Below are positions 45,925-53,899 of a stretch of DNA of 64,000 nucleotides, piece by piece; position 1 is the stretch's first letter; every line of letters begins with the position of its first letter. This DNA is from Pseudomonas entomophila (GTDB lineage: Bacteria > Pseudomonadota > Gammaproteobacteria > Pseudomonadales > Pseudomonadaceae). The stretch covers positions 5,067,501 through 5,131,500 of the forward strand of contig NZ_CP063832.1 of assembly GCF_023277925.1 (NCBI RefSeq). Direction: 5' to 3'. Made by a program: the position numbers and the translations under genes. The notes beneath the pieces are model-generated. The model did not search any database and was not told the origin of the DNA. It saw only the letters and a list, made by a program, of their open reading frames with translations.

Positions 45925-46794
45925 ATGAGCCACGTACTGGACGACCTCGTCGACCTGCTGAGCCTCGAATCGATCGAGGAAAACCTGTTCCGCGGACGTA
46001 GCCAGGACCTGGGCTTCCGCCAGCTGTACGGCGGCCAGGTACTCGGCCAGTCGCTGTCGGCGGCCAGCCAGACCGTCGAGGACGCCCGCCATGTGCATTC
46101 GCTGCACGGTTACTTCCTGCGCCCGGGCGATGCCAGCATGCCGGTGGTGTACTCGGTGGACCGTGTGCGCGACGGCGGCAGCTTCAGCACGCGGCGGGTG
46201 ACGGCAATCCAGAAAGGCCAGCCGATCTTCACCTGCAGCGCTTCGTTCCAGTACGACGAAGAGGGTTTCGAGCACCAGGCCCGGATGCCCGATGTGGTGG
46301 GCCCGGAGAACCTGCCGTGCGAAGTGGAGCTGGCCCGGGCCATGGCCGACCAGTTGCCCGAGCGTATCCGCGACAAGGTGCTGTGCGCCAAGCCCATCGA
46401 GATCCGCCCGGTCACCGAGCGCGACCCGTTCAACCCCAAGCCGGGCGACCCGGTCAAGTACGCCTGGTTCCGCGCCGACGGCACGCTGCCGGACATCCCC
46501 GCGCTGCACAAGTACCTGCTGGCCTACGCCTCGGACTTCGGCCTGCTGACCACCGCGCTGCTGCCCCATGGCAAGTCGGTGTGGCAGAAGGATATGCAGA
46601 TCGCCAGCCTCGATCACTCGCTGTGGTTCCACCGCGACCTGCGCGCCGACGACTGGCTGCTGTACGCCACCGACAGCCCCTGGGCCGGCAATGCCCGCGG
46701 TTTCACCCGTGGCAGCATCTTCAACCGCGCCGGGCAACTGGTGGCGTCCTCGACCCAGGAAGGCTTGATCCGCCATCGCAAGGACTGGGCATGA
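45925..46794 (+). CDS. tesB: Acyl-CoA thioesterase II
   Basis: Hydrolyses acyl-CoA to free fatty acid and CoA. The 289-residue double-hotdog enzyme has FRGRSQDLGFRQLYGGQVLG, the HSLHGYFLRPGD motif and, in the second hotdog, IASLDHSLWFHRDLRADDW (catalytic Asp-Gln-Thr type network of TesB). The ATG at 45925 follows AGGAGA; length is close to E. coli TesB (286). The next gene overlaps the stop by 4 bp. Confidence 0.94.
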   Translation: MSHVLDDLVDLLSLESIEENLFRGRSQDLGFRQLYGGQVLGQSLSAASQTVEDARHVHSLHGYFLRPGDASMPVVYSVDRVRDGGSFSTRRVTAIQKGQPIFTCSASFQYDEEGFEHQARMPDVVGPENLPCEVELARAMADQLPERIRDKVLCAKPIEIRPVTERDPFNPKPGDPVKYAWFRADGTLPDIPALHKYLLAYASDFGLLTTALLPHGKSVWQKDMQIASLDHSLWFHRDLRADDWLLYATDSPWAGNARGFTRGSIFNRAGQLVASSTQEGLIRHRKDWA

Positions 46795-47381
46795 GCCTGG
46801 GGCAGATCCGCCACTGGGTGTTCGACATGGACGGCACCCTGACCGTGGCCGTGCACGATTTCGCAGCCATTCGCGAAGCCCTGGACATTCCGGCCGCGCA
46901 CGACATCCTCACCCACCTGGCGGCGTTGCCGGCGGCGGAGGCTGCGGCCAAGCATGCCTGGCTGCTGGAACACGAGCGCGACCTGGCGATTGCCTCGAAA
47001 GCCGCAGACGGGGCGGTGGAGCTGGTGCGTGAGTTGCACGCGCGCGGTTGTCGCCTGGCGATTCTCACCCGCAATGCCCGCGAGCTGGCCCATGTCACCC
47101 TCGAAGCGATCGGCCTGGCCGACTGTTTTCCGGTGGAGCACATTCTTGGCCGGGACGAGGCCGCGCCCAAGCCGAGCCCGGACGGGTTGCTGCAGATCGC
47201 CCAGGCTTGGGACGTCGCGCCTGCGCAGATGGTGATGGTTGGCGATTACCGCTTCGACCTCGATTGCGGGCGGGCGGCGGGCACCCATACCGTGCTGGTC
47301 AACTTGCCGGACAATCCATGGCCGGCGTTGGCCGACTGGCATGCCGCGGATTGTCGGGCGCTCAGAGCATTGCTCTGCTAA
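46791..47381 (+). CDS. HAD-superfamily phosphatase (GpH/YihX-like)
   Basis: A 196-residue HAD hydrolase: motif I DMDGTL near residues 11-16, motif II LAILTRNA, motif III Lys in APKPSPDG and motif IV GDYRFDLDCG. The small helical cap puts it near phosphoglycolate phosphatase-like enzymes. Its ATG overlaps the tesB stop (ATGA), so it is co-translated with tesB. Substrate unknown. Confidence 0.88.
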   Translation: MSLGQIRHWVFDMDGTLTVAVHDFAAIREALDIPAAHDILTHLAALPAAEAAAKHAWLLEHERDLAIASKAADGAVELVRELHARGCRLAILTRNARELAHVTLEAIGLADCFPVEHILGRDEAAPKPSPDGLLQIAQAWDVAPAQMVMVGDYRFDLDCGRAAGTHTVLVNLPDNPWPALADWHAADCRALRALLC

Positions 47382-47400
47382 CCCCTTGATCCGATACGAC

Positions 47401-47511
47401 CTCCGTAGGAGCGGCTTCAGCCGCGATCACCCGCGAAGCGGGTGCCAGACAACGCGATACCCGCATCGCGGCTAAAGCGCCTACAGAGCCGGCTTTGCCG
47501 GCGAACAGGCC
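47401..47511. repeat. Composite REP cluster
   Basis: gtaggagcggcttcagccgc and catcgcggctaaagcgcctac form one pair with a central cacccgcgaagcgggt hairpin; a third REP of the other subtype (gagccggctttgccggcgaa) is joined on its 3' side. It fills most of the HAD-MDR intergenic gap. Confidence 0.85.
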
Positions 47512-47562
47512 CGCAAGGGCCTAAGCTGCACTGCACCCTTTTTCCAGATGGAGACCCCACCC

Positions 47563-48573
47563 ATGAGCACCAAGGCTCTCTACGTCCTGCCCGGTGGCGG
47601 CTACGACAAGGTCCAGCTCGGCACCTGCGAGGCCGCCGCGCCCCAGGCCGGCGAAATCACCGTGCGCCTGCACGCCAGCTCCCTCAACTATCACGACTTC
47701 GCCGTGGTCAGCGGCATGTGGGGCCCGAGCGAGCGCCGCATTCCCATGGCCGATGGCGCCGGCGAAGTGATCGCGGTCGGGGCCGGTGTCAGTGAATTCA
47801 AGGTTGGCGACGCGGTGGTGAGCACCTTCTTCCCCAGTTGGCTCGACGGCCAGGCCCAGGTCGAAGGTTTTGCCAGCGTGCCGGGCGATGGTATAGACGG
47901 CTACGCCCGCGAGCAGGTAACGGCCCGTGCCACTTCGTTCACCCACGCGCCCAAGGGCTACAGCCATGCCGAGGCCGCGACCCTGACCACCGCCGGCCTC
48001 ACCGCCTGGCGCGCGCTGATGAGCGACGATCACCTCAAGCCGGGCGACAGCGTGCTGGTGCAGGGCACGGGGGGCGTCTCGATCTTCGCCTTGCAGTTCG
48101 CCAAGCTGGCGGGCGCCACGGTGATCGCCACGTCGTCCAGCGACGCCAAGCTGGAGCGCCTCAAGGCGCTCGGCGCCGATCACCTGATCAACTACAAGCG
48201 CACCCCGGCCTGGGGTGAGAGCGTGCGTGAGCTGACCGACAACCGCGGCGTCGACCATGTGATCGAAGTCGGCGGCCCGGCGACGCTGGAGCAATCGATG
48301 ATCGCCGCGCGCATCGGTGGGCATGTGTCGTTGATCGGTATCCTCACCGGTGTGGCGGGGCAGTTACCGCTGGTGCAGGCGCTGGTGCGCCAGATCCGTC
48401 TGCAGGGCGTGCTGGTGGGCAGCCGCGCGCAGCAGCAGGCGATGGTCCGGGCCATCGACGCCAATGGCCTGCGGCCGGTGGTGGACAAGCATTTCGAGCT
48501 GGAACAGATGGTCGAGGCGTTCAAGTACCAGGAAAGCAACAAGCATTTCGGCAAGATCTGCCTGACCTGGTGA
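47563..48573 (+). CDS. MDR-family NAD(P)-dependent alcohol dehydrogenase / quinone oxidoreductase
   Basis: A 336-residue medium-chain dehydrogenase/reductase: GroES-like domain (VRLHASSLNYHDFAVVSG, then ADGAGEVIAVGAGV), Rossmann motif VQGTGGVSIFALQFA near residues 165-180, and NYKRTPAWGESV. The usual Cys/His catalytic zinc set is not apparent (NYHD replaces the C.TD motif), pointing to a zinc-independent quinone-oxidoreductase-like member. The ATG at 47563 is preceded by GGAGA seven bases upstream. Substrate unknown. Confidence 0.87.
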   Translation: MSTKALYVLPGGGYDKVQLGTCEAAAPQAGEITVRLHASSLNYHDFAVVSGMWGPSERRIPMADGAGEVIAVGAGVSEFKVGDAVVSTFFPSWLDGQAQVEGFASVPGDGIDGYAREQVTARATSFTHAPKGYSHAEAATLTTAGLTAWRALMSDDHLKPGDSVLVQGTGGVSIFALQFAKLAGATVIATSSSDAKLERLKALGADHLINYKRTPAWGESVRELTDNRGVDHVIEVGGPATLEQSMIAARIGGHVSLIGILTGVAGQLPLVQALVRQIRLQGVLVGSRAQQQAMVRAIDANGLRPVVDKHFELEQMVEAFKYQESNKHFGKICLTW

Positions 48574-48581
48574 ACACTAAC

Positions 48582-48598
48582 AGCCCCTTTGGGCTTTT
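48582..48598 (+). terminator. Weak intrinsic terminator after the MDR gene
   Basis: Stem agccc/gggct with loop cttt followed by tttt, 8 bases after the stop. Short, so moderately convincing. Confidence 0.45.
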
Positions 48599-48626
48599 CG
48601 GCGCGAAGGGATGAGGTTAGCGCGGT

Positions 48627-48718
48627 CGGGGTAGGCGCGGCTTCAGCCGCGATCACCCGCAGAGCGGGTGCCGGGCACGGTGTTGCCTGCATCGCGGCTG
48701 AAGTCGCTCCTACCGGGA
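48627..48718. repeat. REP pair (BIME)
   Basis: Arms gtaggcgcggcttcagccgc and gcggctgaagtcgctcctac around a cacccgcagagcgggt hairpin, between the convergent MDR and GNAT genes. Confidence 0.85.
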
Positions 48719-48729
48719 CAATGTCGCGA

Positions 48730-49623
48730 TCAGGTGTGCGAGAGCACGGGGAAACGCATCGGCGCCTGATCGAGCGGCGTCTCTGACGCGCCCCAGACGA
48801 AGAGGGCGTCATCGTTTTCCACATCCCGCGTGGCGAAGCCGTCGTCGCGCAACGGCGTGAACCCCAGCACCACCTCCCGCGTCCCTGGCTGTACCAGTTC
48901 CGGCAGCACCTCGTGCAGGTCCACCACCCGCGCACAGAACACATCGACCAGCAGCATCCGCTCGTCTTCCTGCGCCACCACCACATACGCCTCATGCCGA
49001 GGCGAATAGCGCAACGCTGCCCGGTACGGCCCGTCGCAGTAGAACATCGTCAGTGCCACATTGGGCATCAGGCTCAAGCGAGCCTGTGGGCAACTGCCCG
49101 CCACCGCTGCCATGAAGCGCTGCAATTGCCCACCGTCGTCCAGGTCCACCGGGCTGAAACTGCTGGCGCGCCGTGCCCCGGACCATTCCAGGTAATGCTC
49201 CCGCTCGACCACCCGGCGAAAACCGAACTTTGGATAGAAGTCCAGCACGCTGCCATTGGCGAACAGGAACAACAGGTCGCAAGGTGACGCCCAGCGTTGC
49301 ACCAGGCACTCCATCAGGTGGCGGCTGTAGCCCCGGCCACGGGCCTCGGGCCGGGTCATCGCCGTGCCGATCTGCGCACAGTGCAGGTACTGCCCTGCAT
49401 GAATGAACGCCAGCGGGCTGACCGAGACATTGGCCAGCATCCGCCCTTGGCGTACCAGCGAGCAGGGTTGGTAATTGTCCTCCCAGAAACCCGCCAGGTA
49501 CCAGGCTTCGAAATCGAAACCGTAGGTTTGCTCGGTCAAGGCGTTCAACTCGCCACGCAGGTGCGAGTCGTCGCGGTAGTGTTCGACCCGTTCGAGGTCG
49601 GGGTCGTCGAGGATGATTGCCAT
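48730..49623 (-). CDS. GNAT-family acetyltransferase
   Basis: A 297-residue protein with an N-terminal GNAT domain (residues about 20-150: TEQTYGFDFEAWYLAGFW, IGTAMTRPEARGRGYSRHLM with the RGRGYS acetyl-CoA motif, VLDFYPKFGFRRV) and a less conserved C-terminal domain. The start is the ATG at 49623, with GGAACGGA ahead of it; the longer frame upstream crosses a terminator. Substrate unknown. Confidence 0.84.
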   Translation of the reverse strand: MAIILDDPDLERVEHYRDDSHLRGELNALTEQTYGFDFEAWYLAGFWEDNYQPCSLVRQGRMLANVSVSPLAFIHAGQYLHCAQIGTAMTRPEARGRGYSRHLMECLVQRWASPCDLLFLFANGSVLDFYPKFGFRRVVEREHYLEWSGARRASSFSPVDLDDGGQLQRFMAAVAGSCPQARLSLMPNVALTMFYCDGPYRAALRYSPRHEAYVVVAQEDERMLLVDVFCARVVDLHEVLPELVQPGTREVVLGFTPLRDDGFATRDVENDDALFVWGASETPLDQAPMRFPVLSHT

Positions 49624-49660
49624 GGTGTCCGTTCCAGGCCGTGAAAAGGGGCAATACATT

Positions 49661-49738
49661 AACGCCGATGGGGAGGAAAAGCTGCAATCAACTGTGCCTC
49701 GCCGACCGCATGCCGCCCCGGTAACCCGGGGCTTTTTT
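49661..49738 (+). ncRNA. Candidate small RNA ending in an orphan terminator
   Basis: The gap between two minus-strand genes holds a plus-strand intrinsic terminator with no plus-strand gene ahead of it for over 1 kb. A -10-like TACATT at 49655-49660 would start a transcript of about 70-75 bases ending in the T run. The -35 (ttccag) is weak. No known sRNA family recognised. Confidence 0.3.
49715..49738 (+). terminator. Strong intrinsic terminator on the plus strand
   Basis: Perfect 7-bp stem gccccgg/ccggggc with loop taac followed by six T. On the minus strand the stem is preceded by A but not followed by T, so it serves only plus-strand transcription. Confidence 0.75.
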
Positions 49739-49741
49739 CGT

Positions 49742-50839
49742 TTACGCCGCCGTTGCATACACCAGCACCGCCGCGCGCAGCTTACGCCCGCCGAACAGGC
49801 TCATGCGCTGGAACTCCTGGTGGCTCACCGGCAGGTGCTGGCAATCCAGGGCCTGGCGGTGGCGGCCATGGTCGATGTCGGGGTCGTGCAGGTAGACGAA
49901 ATCGTCGTCGCAAGCGGTGACCAGCACCCAGTGCGGCGCCTTGCTGCCGGTCAGCCGGTAGTTGCTGATCAGCACCAGTGCCAGGCCGCCCTGCGCCAGT
50001 ACCCGAGGCAGGTCGGGCGCCTGCCGGGCGATCTGCACGTCGCTGCCCTGCAACTCGGCGCAGAAGTCCTCGTGCACCAGGCGCATGACCTCTTTCTTGC
50101 CCGCCTGGCGCACACCGTCGAGAAACAGTGGCCCTTCTGTATTGAGCCTCAGCTGTACGCGAAAACCCCGTCGCCAGGCGGCCAGGGCCAGGCCGTGGGG
50201 GCTGCAGCCGCCGTGGCCGGAGGTCATGAACACGGTGGTCGCCTCGCGCCACAGGCGCAGTTCCTCGCGGCGGGTGGGCAGGCGTTGCGGCTGCAGGGCG
50301 GCCATGGCCATCAGCAGGCAGGCCGGGCCACAGGTGAAGTCGGTGGTCTGGGCGTAGTAGGGGACTGGCCGCGTCTCGCCCGTCGGGTGCTGGAGGATGC
50401 GTTTCTCGTAGCGCAGGGCACTGGCGTGGTCCTCGTAGTAGTCGTCCACCTGGGCGAAGCGCCGGTAGCCATGGCGCTCGTACAGGGCAATGGCGGTGGG
50501 GTTGTCGGTGCGCACTTCGAGGCGCAGGTAGGCGCGCTCGTGGTCCAGGGCGCAACGTTCGGCCTGTTCCAGCAGGCGCGCGCCAAGCCCCTGGCCGCGA
50601 GCCTGTTCGGCGATGGCGATGGAGTACAGGCGCGCCAGTGACGTACCGCGATGGAACAGCAGTAACGCATAGCCCATCAGTTGGCCATCGCGCTGCGCCA
50701 CCAGCAGGCTGGCGTTGGCGTGGGAGAGCATCCAGCGGAAGCTGCGCGGGGTAAGCCGGTCCAGTGCGAAACACTGGTTTTCCAGTGCCAGCAGGGCCGG
50801 CAGGTCGTCGACAGTTGCCAGGCGAAATTCGATCTGCAT
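49742..50839 (-). CDS. GNAT acetyltransferase fused to a C39-like peptidase domain
   Basis: A 365-residue fusion. Residues 1-150 are a RimI-type GNAT domain (LYSIAIAEQARGQGLGARLL, then NPTAIALYERHGYRR). Residues about 155-360 are a papain-like C39 peptidase domain with Gln164 and Cys170 in AQTTDFTCGPACL, His303 in APHWVLVT and Asp319 in YLHDPD, so the catalytic set seems complete. C39 domains normally cleave double-glycine leaders of exported peptides. It is divergent from an ATP-grasp ligase, a pairing seen in many proteobacteria. It probably processes or modifies a peptide jointly with the ligase; the substrate is unknown. Confidence 0.85.
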   Translation of the reverse strand: MQIEFRLATVDDLPALLALENQCFALDRLTPRSFRWMLSHANASLLVAQRDGQLMGYALLLFHRGTSLARLYSIAIAEQARGQGLGARLLEQAERCALDHERAYLRLEVRTDNPTAIALYERHGYRRFAQVDDYYEDHASALRYEKRILQHPTGETRPVPYYAQTTDFTCGPACLLMAMAALQPQRLPTRREELRLWREATTVFMTSGHGGCSPHGLALAAWRRGFRVQLRLNTEGPLFLDGVRQAGKKEVMRLVHEDFCAELQGSDVQIARQAPDLPRVLAQGGLALVLISNYRLTGSKAPHWVLVTACDDDFVYLHDPDIDHGRHRQALDCQHLPVSHQEFQRMSLFGGRKLRAAVLVYATAA

Positions 50840-50931
50840 AGGGCCGCCGTAAAAGTTGCGTAATGAAACGGGACATTCGAAAAACTTCGTGCTTAATAGA
50901 AACCGTGTCTACCCAACACAGGGCTTCCAAC

Positions 50932-52518
50932 ATGTCTTCGTTTCAGGAACCTTTACCGGCATGGCCCGGGGAAAGTTCAAACTCAAGTGCAACTGGCGTT
51001 ATTTATCCACTGCAGCTGGACAACAAGTCAAGTCAGTTGGTGATCATTGTGGAGCGGCGTGATGACTGGTCTTCGTACCTACAAAGCGAAGATGTCGTGA
51101 CGGCCCAGGAATATCTGGAGCAGCCCCGCGAGAGCGACAGCGGCAAGCGCGTCCAAGTTATAAACTTATGTCGTAATTATAAATATCTAGGCCATGGTTA
51201 TTATTGTTCGTTGTTGGCCGAGGCGCGCGGTCATAAAGTCATTCCCTCGGTCAGAAGTATCAGCGAGTTGACCCGCAAGTCGTTATACGGATTGGCCCTC
51301 GACGACATGGCGCGCAGCTTGGAAAGCGCCTTGGCCAATCACCCCTACGGCGAAACCGAAGGCTTCACCCTGACCCTGTATTTCGGCCGTACCGATCTGG
51401 AACCGCTGCAGGACATTGCCCGCCAGCTGTTCGAAAGTTTCCCTTGTCCGATCCTGCTGGTCGAATTTCGCAAGACCAGCACCTGGCATATCGCCGGGGT
51501 CAAGGCCGGCGCGCTGCACAAACTGCGCGAAGACCAGCAGGATCAGTTCGCCAACGCCCTCGATGGCTTCAGCCGCAGGCTCTGGCGTCAGCCGCGTTCG
51601 CGCCGGGTGGCGCGCTACGACCTGGCGATCCTCCACGACCCCGACGAAGCACTGCCGCCGTCCAACCCCAAGGCGCTGGAGCAGTTCATTCGCGCCGGGC
51701 ATCAGTTGGGCGTCGACGTCGAGCTGATCGGCAAGAAGGACTACGCCCGCCTGGCCGAATACGACGCCCTGCTGATCCGCGAGACCACCAGCGTCGACAA
51801 CCACACCTACCGCTTCGCCAAGAAGGCCGAGAGCGAAGGGCTGGTGGTGATGGACGACCCGGCGTCGATCCTGCGCTGCACCAACAAGGTCTACCTGACC
51901 GACCTGTTGCGCAGCCATCGCCTGGCCATGCCGGCCAGCGAGATCCTCTACCGCGACAACCCCCAGGCGCTGGAAGGCATCGGTGACCGGCTGGGCTTTC
52001 CGCTGGTGCTGAAGATCCCCGATGGCTGTTTCTCCCGGGGCGTGATCAAGGTGAAGGACCACGCCGAACTGCAGGCCGCCACCGCCGAACTGTTCGAGCA
52101 CTCGGTGCTGCTGCTGGCCCAGGAGTACCTCTACACCGAATACGACTGGCGCATTGGTGTGCTCAACCGCAAGCCGATCTTCGCCTGCCAGTACTTCATG
52201 TCCAAGGGCCACTGGCAGATCTTCAACCACCAGGCCCAGCGCGACGAAGTCAACGGCGAGTGCCGCACCCTGGCCGTGCACGAGGCGCCGCGGGCGGTGG
52301 TGGAGTTGGCGGTGAAGGCCGCCAACCTGATCGGCGATGGCCTGTACGGCGTCGACCTCAAGCAGGTTGGCGACCGGGTGGTGGTGATCGAGGTCAACGA
52401 CAACCCCAACCTCGACGCCGGCATCGAAGACGCCTACCTGCACGACGACCTCTACACCCTGGTGCTGGAGGAATTCATCCGCCGCCTGGAGCAGAAGCGC
52501 CGGGGGCAAGCCTGGTAA
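50932..52518 (+). CDS. RimK-like ATP-grasp ligase with N-terminal RLAN domain
   Basis: A 528-residue amino-acid or peptide ligase. The N-terminal 200 residues (VIIVERRDDWSSYL, VINLCRNYKYLGHGYYCSLL, HKVIPSVRSISEL) match the RimK-like ATP-grasp N-terminal domain; the C-terminal ATP-grasp domain has LKIPDGCFSRGVIKVK, YTEYDWRIGVLNRKP and the metal-binding VIEVNDNPNLDAGIED. Such enzymes form amide bonds with ATP. I chose the ATG at 50932 because an alternative at 50863 would leave only 23 bases for the divergent promoters. The CorA-like gene follows 12 bases later. Confidence 0.88.
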   Translation: MSSFQEPLPAWPGESSNSSATGVIYPLQLDNKSSQLVIIVERRDDWSSYLQSEDVVTAQEYLEQPRESDSGKRVQVINLCRNYKYLGHGYYCSLLAEARGHKVIPSVRSISELTRKSLYGLALDDMARSLESALANHPYGETEGFTLTLYFGRTDLEPLQDIARQLFESFPCPILLVEFRKTSTWHIAGVKAGALHKLREDQQDQFANALDGFSRRLWRQPRSRRVARYDLAILHDPDEALPPSNPKALEQFIRAGHQLGVDVELIGKKDYARLAEYDALLIRETTSVDNHTYRFAKKAESEGLVVMDDPASILRCTNKVYLTDLLRSHRLAMPASEILYRDNPQALEGIGDRLGFPLVLKIPDGCFSRGVIKVKDHAELQAATAELFEHSVLLLAQEYLYTEYDWRIGVLNRKPIFACQYFMSKGHWQIFNHQAQRDEVNGECRTLAVHEAPRAVVELAVKAANLIGDGLYGVDLKQVGDRVVVIEVNDNPNLDAGIEDAYLHDDLYTLVLEEFIRRLEQKRRGQAW

Positions 52519-52530
52519 CGAGGTGCTGGC

Positions 52531-53547
52531 ATGATCGAAAGCTACAGCTTGGCCCACGGCCAGTTGCGCAAGCGCGAAGGGCTCGATTGCGAGGTGCTGT
52601 TGTTCGTTGAGCCAGACAGTGCCGAGCGCGAACTGCTGCAGGCCTGGTTCCACCTGGACGCCCATGCCCTGGCTTCGGCACTGGACCCGGACGAAGTGTC
52701 GCGCCTGGAGCTGCACCGCGATGGCCTGTTCCTGATCTGGAAGCGCCCGGAGAGCTACACCGGTGGCGACAGTTTCGCCTTTCAGGTGTCGTCGTTCGGC
52801 ATGCTGATGGTCGACGGCCACCTGGTGCTGATCGCCCCGGATGATTCATTGCTCGACGGCCTCGGGCAACGCCACGCGCTGCACGAGCCGATGGACGTGC
52901 TGCTGGCCATCCTGCTGGACAACCTGCACCACTACCTGGGGCACCTGAAGGTGATCAAGATGGTCGCCCGCGAACTGCAGCAGCGTTTCGAGCAGTCGCT
53001 GGAAAACCACCACCTGATGCAGATGTTCAACCTCAGCGAGAGCCTGATCCACTACATCAATGCCATCCACAGCAATGGCGCGGTGCTCTCGCGCTTGCGC
53101 GCCCACGGCGAGAAGCGCCACTTCAACCCCGAGGTGCTGGCGCTGATCGACGACCTGGTGATCGAGAACAACCAGTGCCACAAGCAGGCCGAGATCTACT
53201 CGACGGTGTTCGCCGGCTTGATGGACGCGCGCGGCAACCTGGCCAACAACGCGATGAACGAGACCCTGCGCAAGCTCACCCTGATCAACGTGGTGTTCCT
53301 GCCGCTGAACCTGATTGCCAGCATCGGGGGCATGTCCGAGTTCAGCATGATGACCGCAGGCGTGCCCTGGTGGCTGGCCTACACGTTGCTGGTGCTGGCG
53401 ATGATGGTGCTCGGGGTGCTGATGGTGCTGGCGCTCAAGCGCCTGGCCCGAGGGCGCGGTCAGGTTGCGCCAGCTGCCACCCATAGATGCCCGCCTGTGC
53501 GGCCCGCGCCTTCCTACCCAGGCATCGCCAATTGGAGAACCCCATGA
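52531..53547 (+). CDS. CorA-like divalent-cation transporter, atypical
   Basis: A 338-residue CorA-superfamily protein: acidic cytoplasmic N-terminal domain, a long stalk helix (residues about 130-250) and two C-terminal TM helices. The signature GMN at the end of TM1 is replaced by GMS (IGGMSEF), which in canonical CorA would disturb the selectivity filter. After TM2 it carries about 30 extra residues (RGRGQVAPAATHRCPPVRP and onward) where CorA usually ends within a few basic residues. It is probably in an operon with the ATP-grasp ligase. Its stop overlaps a tiny ORF. Ion unknown. Confidence 0.82.
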   Translation: MIESYSLAHGQLRKREGLDCEVLLFVEPDSAERELLQAWFHLDAHALASALDPDEVSRLELHRDGLFLIWKRPESYTGGDSFAFQVSSFGMLMVDGHLVLIAPDDSLLDGLGQRHALHEPMDVLLAILLDNLHHYLGHLKVIKMVARELQQRFEQSLENHHLMQMFNLSESLIHYINAIHSNGAVLSRLRAHGEKRHFNPEVLALIDDLVIENNQCHKQAEIYSTVFAGLMDARGNLANNAMNETLRKLTLINVVFLPLNLIASIGGMSEFSMMTAGVPWWLAYTLLVLAMMVLGVLMVLALKRLARGRGQVAPAATHRCPPVRPAPSYPGIANWRTP

Positions 53548-53639
53548 GCAACCTACAGATCGGCCTGATGATCGTCTCCGTGATCCTCACGTTCGCGGTG
53601 GTGAACTTCTATTGGGATTACCGCCGTGACCGAGATTGA
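53544..53639 (+). CDS. 31-residue single-pass membrane peptide
   Basis: A small ORF overlapping the CorA-like stop by 4 bp (ATGA), with GGAG seven bases upstream. The product starts MSNLQIGLMIVSVILTF and ends WDYRRDRD: one hydrophobic helix followed by a charged cytoplasmic end, positive-inside in arrangement. Length, overlap and ribosome-binding sequence argue for a real gene, perhaps a partner of the transporter. I do not recognise a family. Confidence 0.6.
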   Translation: MSNLQIGLMIVSVILTFAVVNFYWDYRRDRD

Positions 53640-53899
53640 CGCTCCCAGGCATGCCGAGGGGCTTGACTGACGCGGATAGGCACGTGGTGTCGTGATCGAA
53701 CCGTTGTCTGACGTTTTCGAGCATTTTGCTCGCGCCGCGCCCGGCTTAAAGTGAAGCCCGCATCTTCACGGTGCGTTGCCCCGGGCGCGTGAGAAGGCCG
53801 TAACAGAGCGTGCGCAACGTACTCCACCGTTCATCGAGGAGCCCCTTTCGCCCCGCCTGCCCGTCCCTTCCATGTGTCAGCAAAAAGAGAACAACACCA

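Noticed and set aside
49613..50641. 342-codon plus-strand frame over the GNAT-C39 gene
   Set aside because: Antisense to a gene with intact catalytic motifs, and it crosses a strong terminator.
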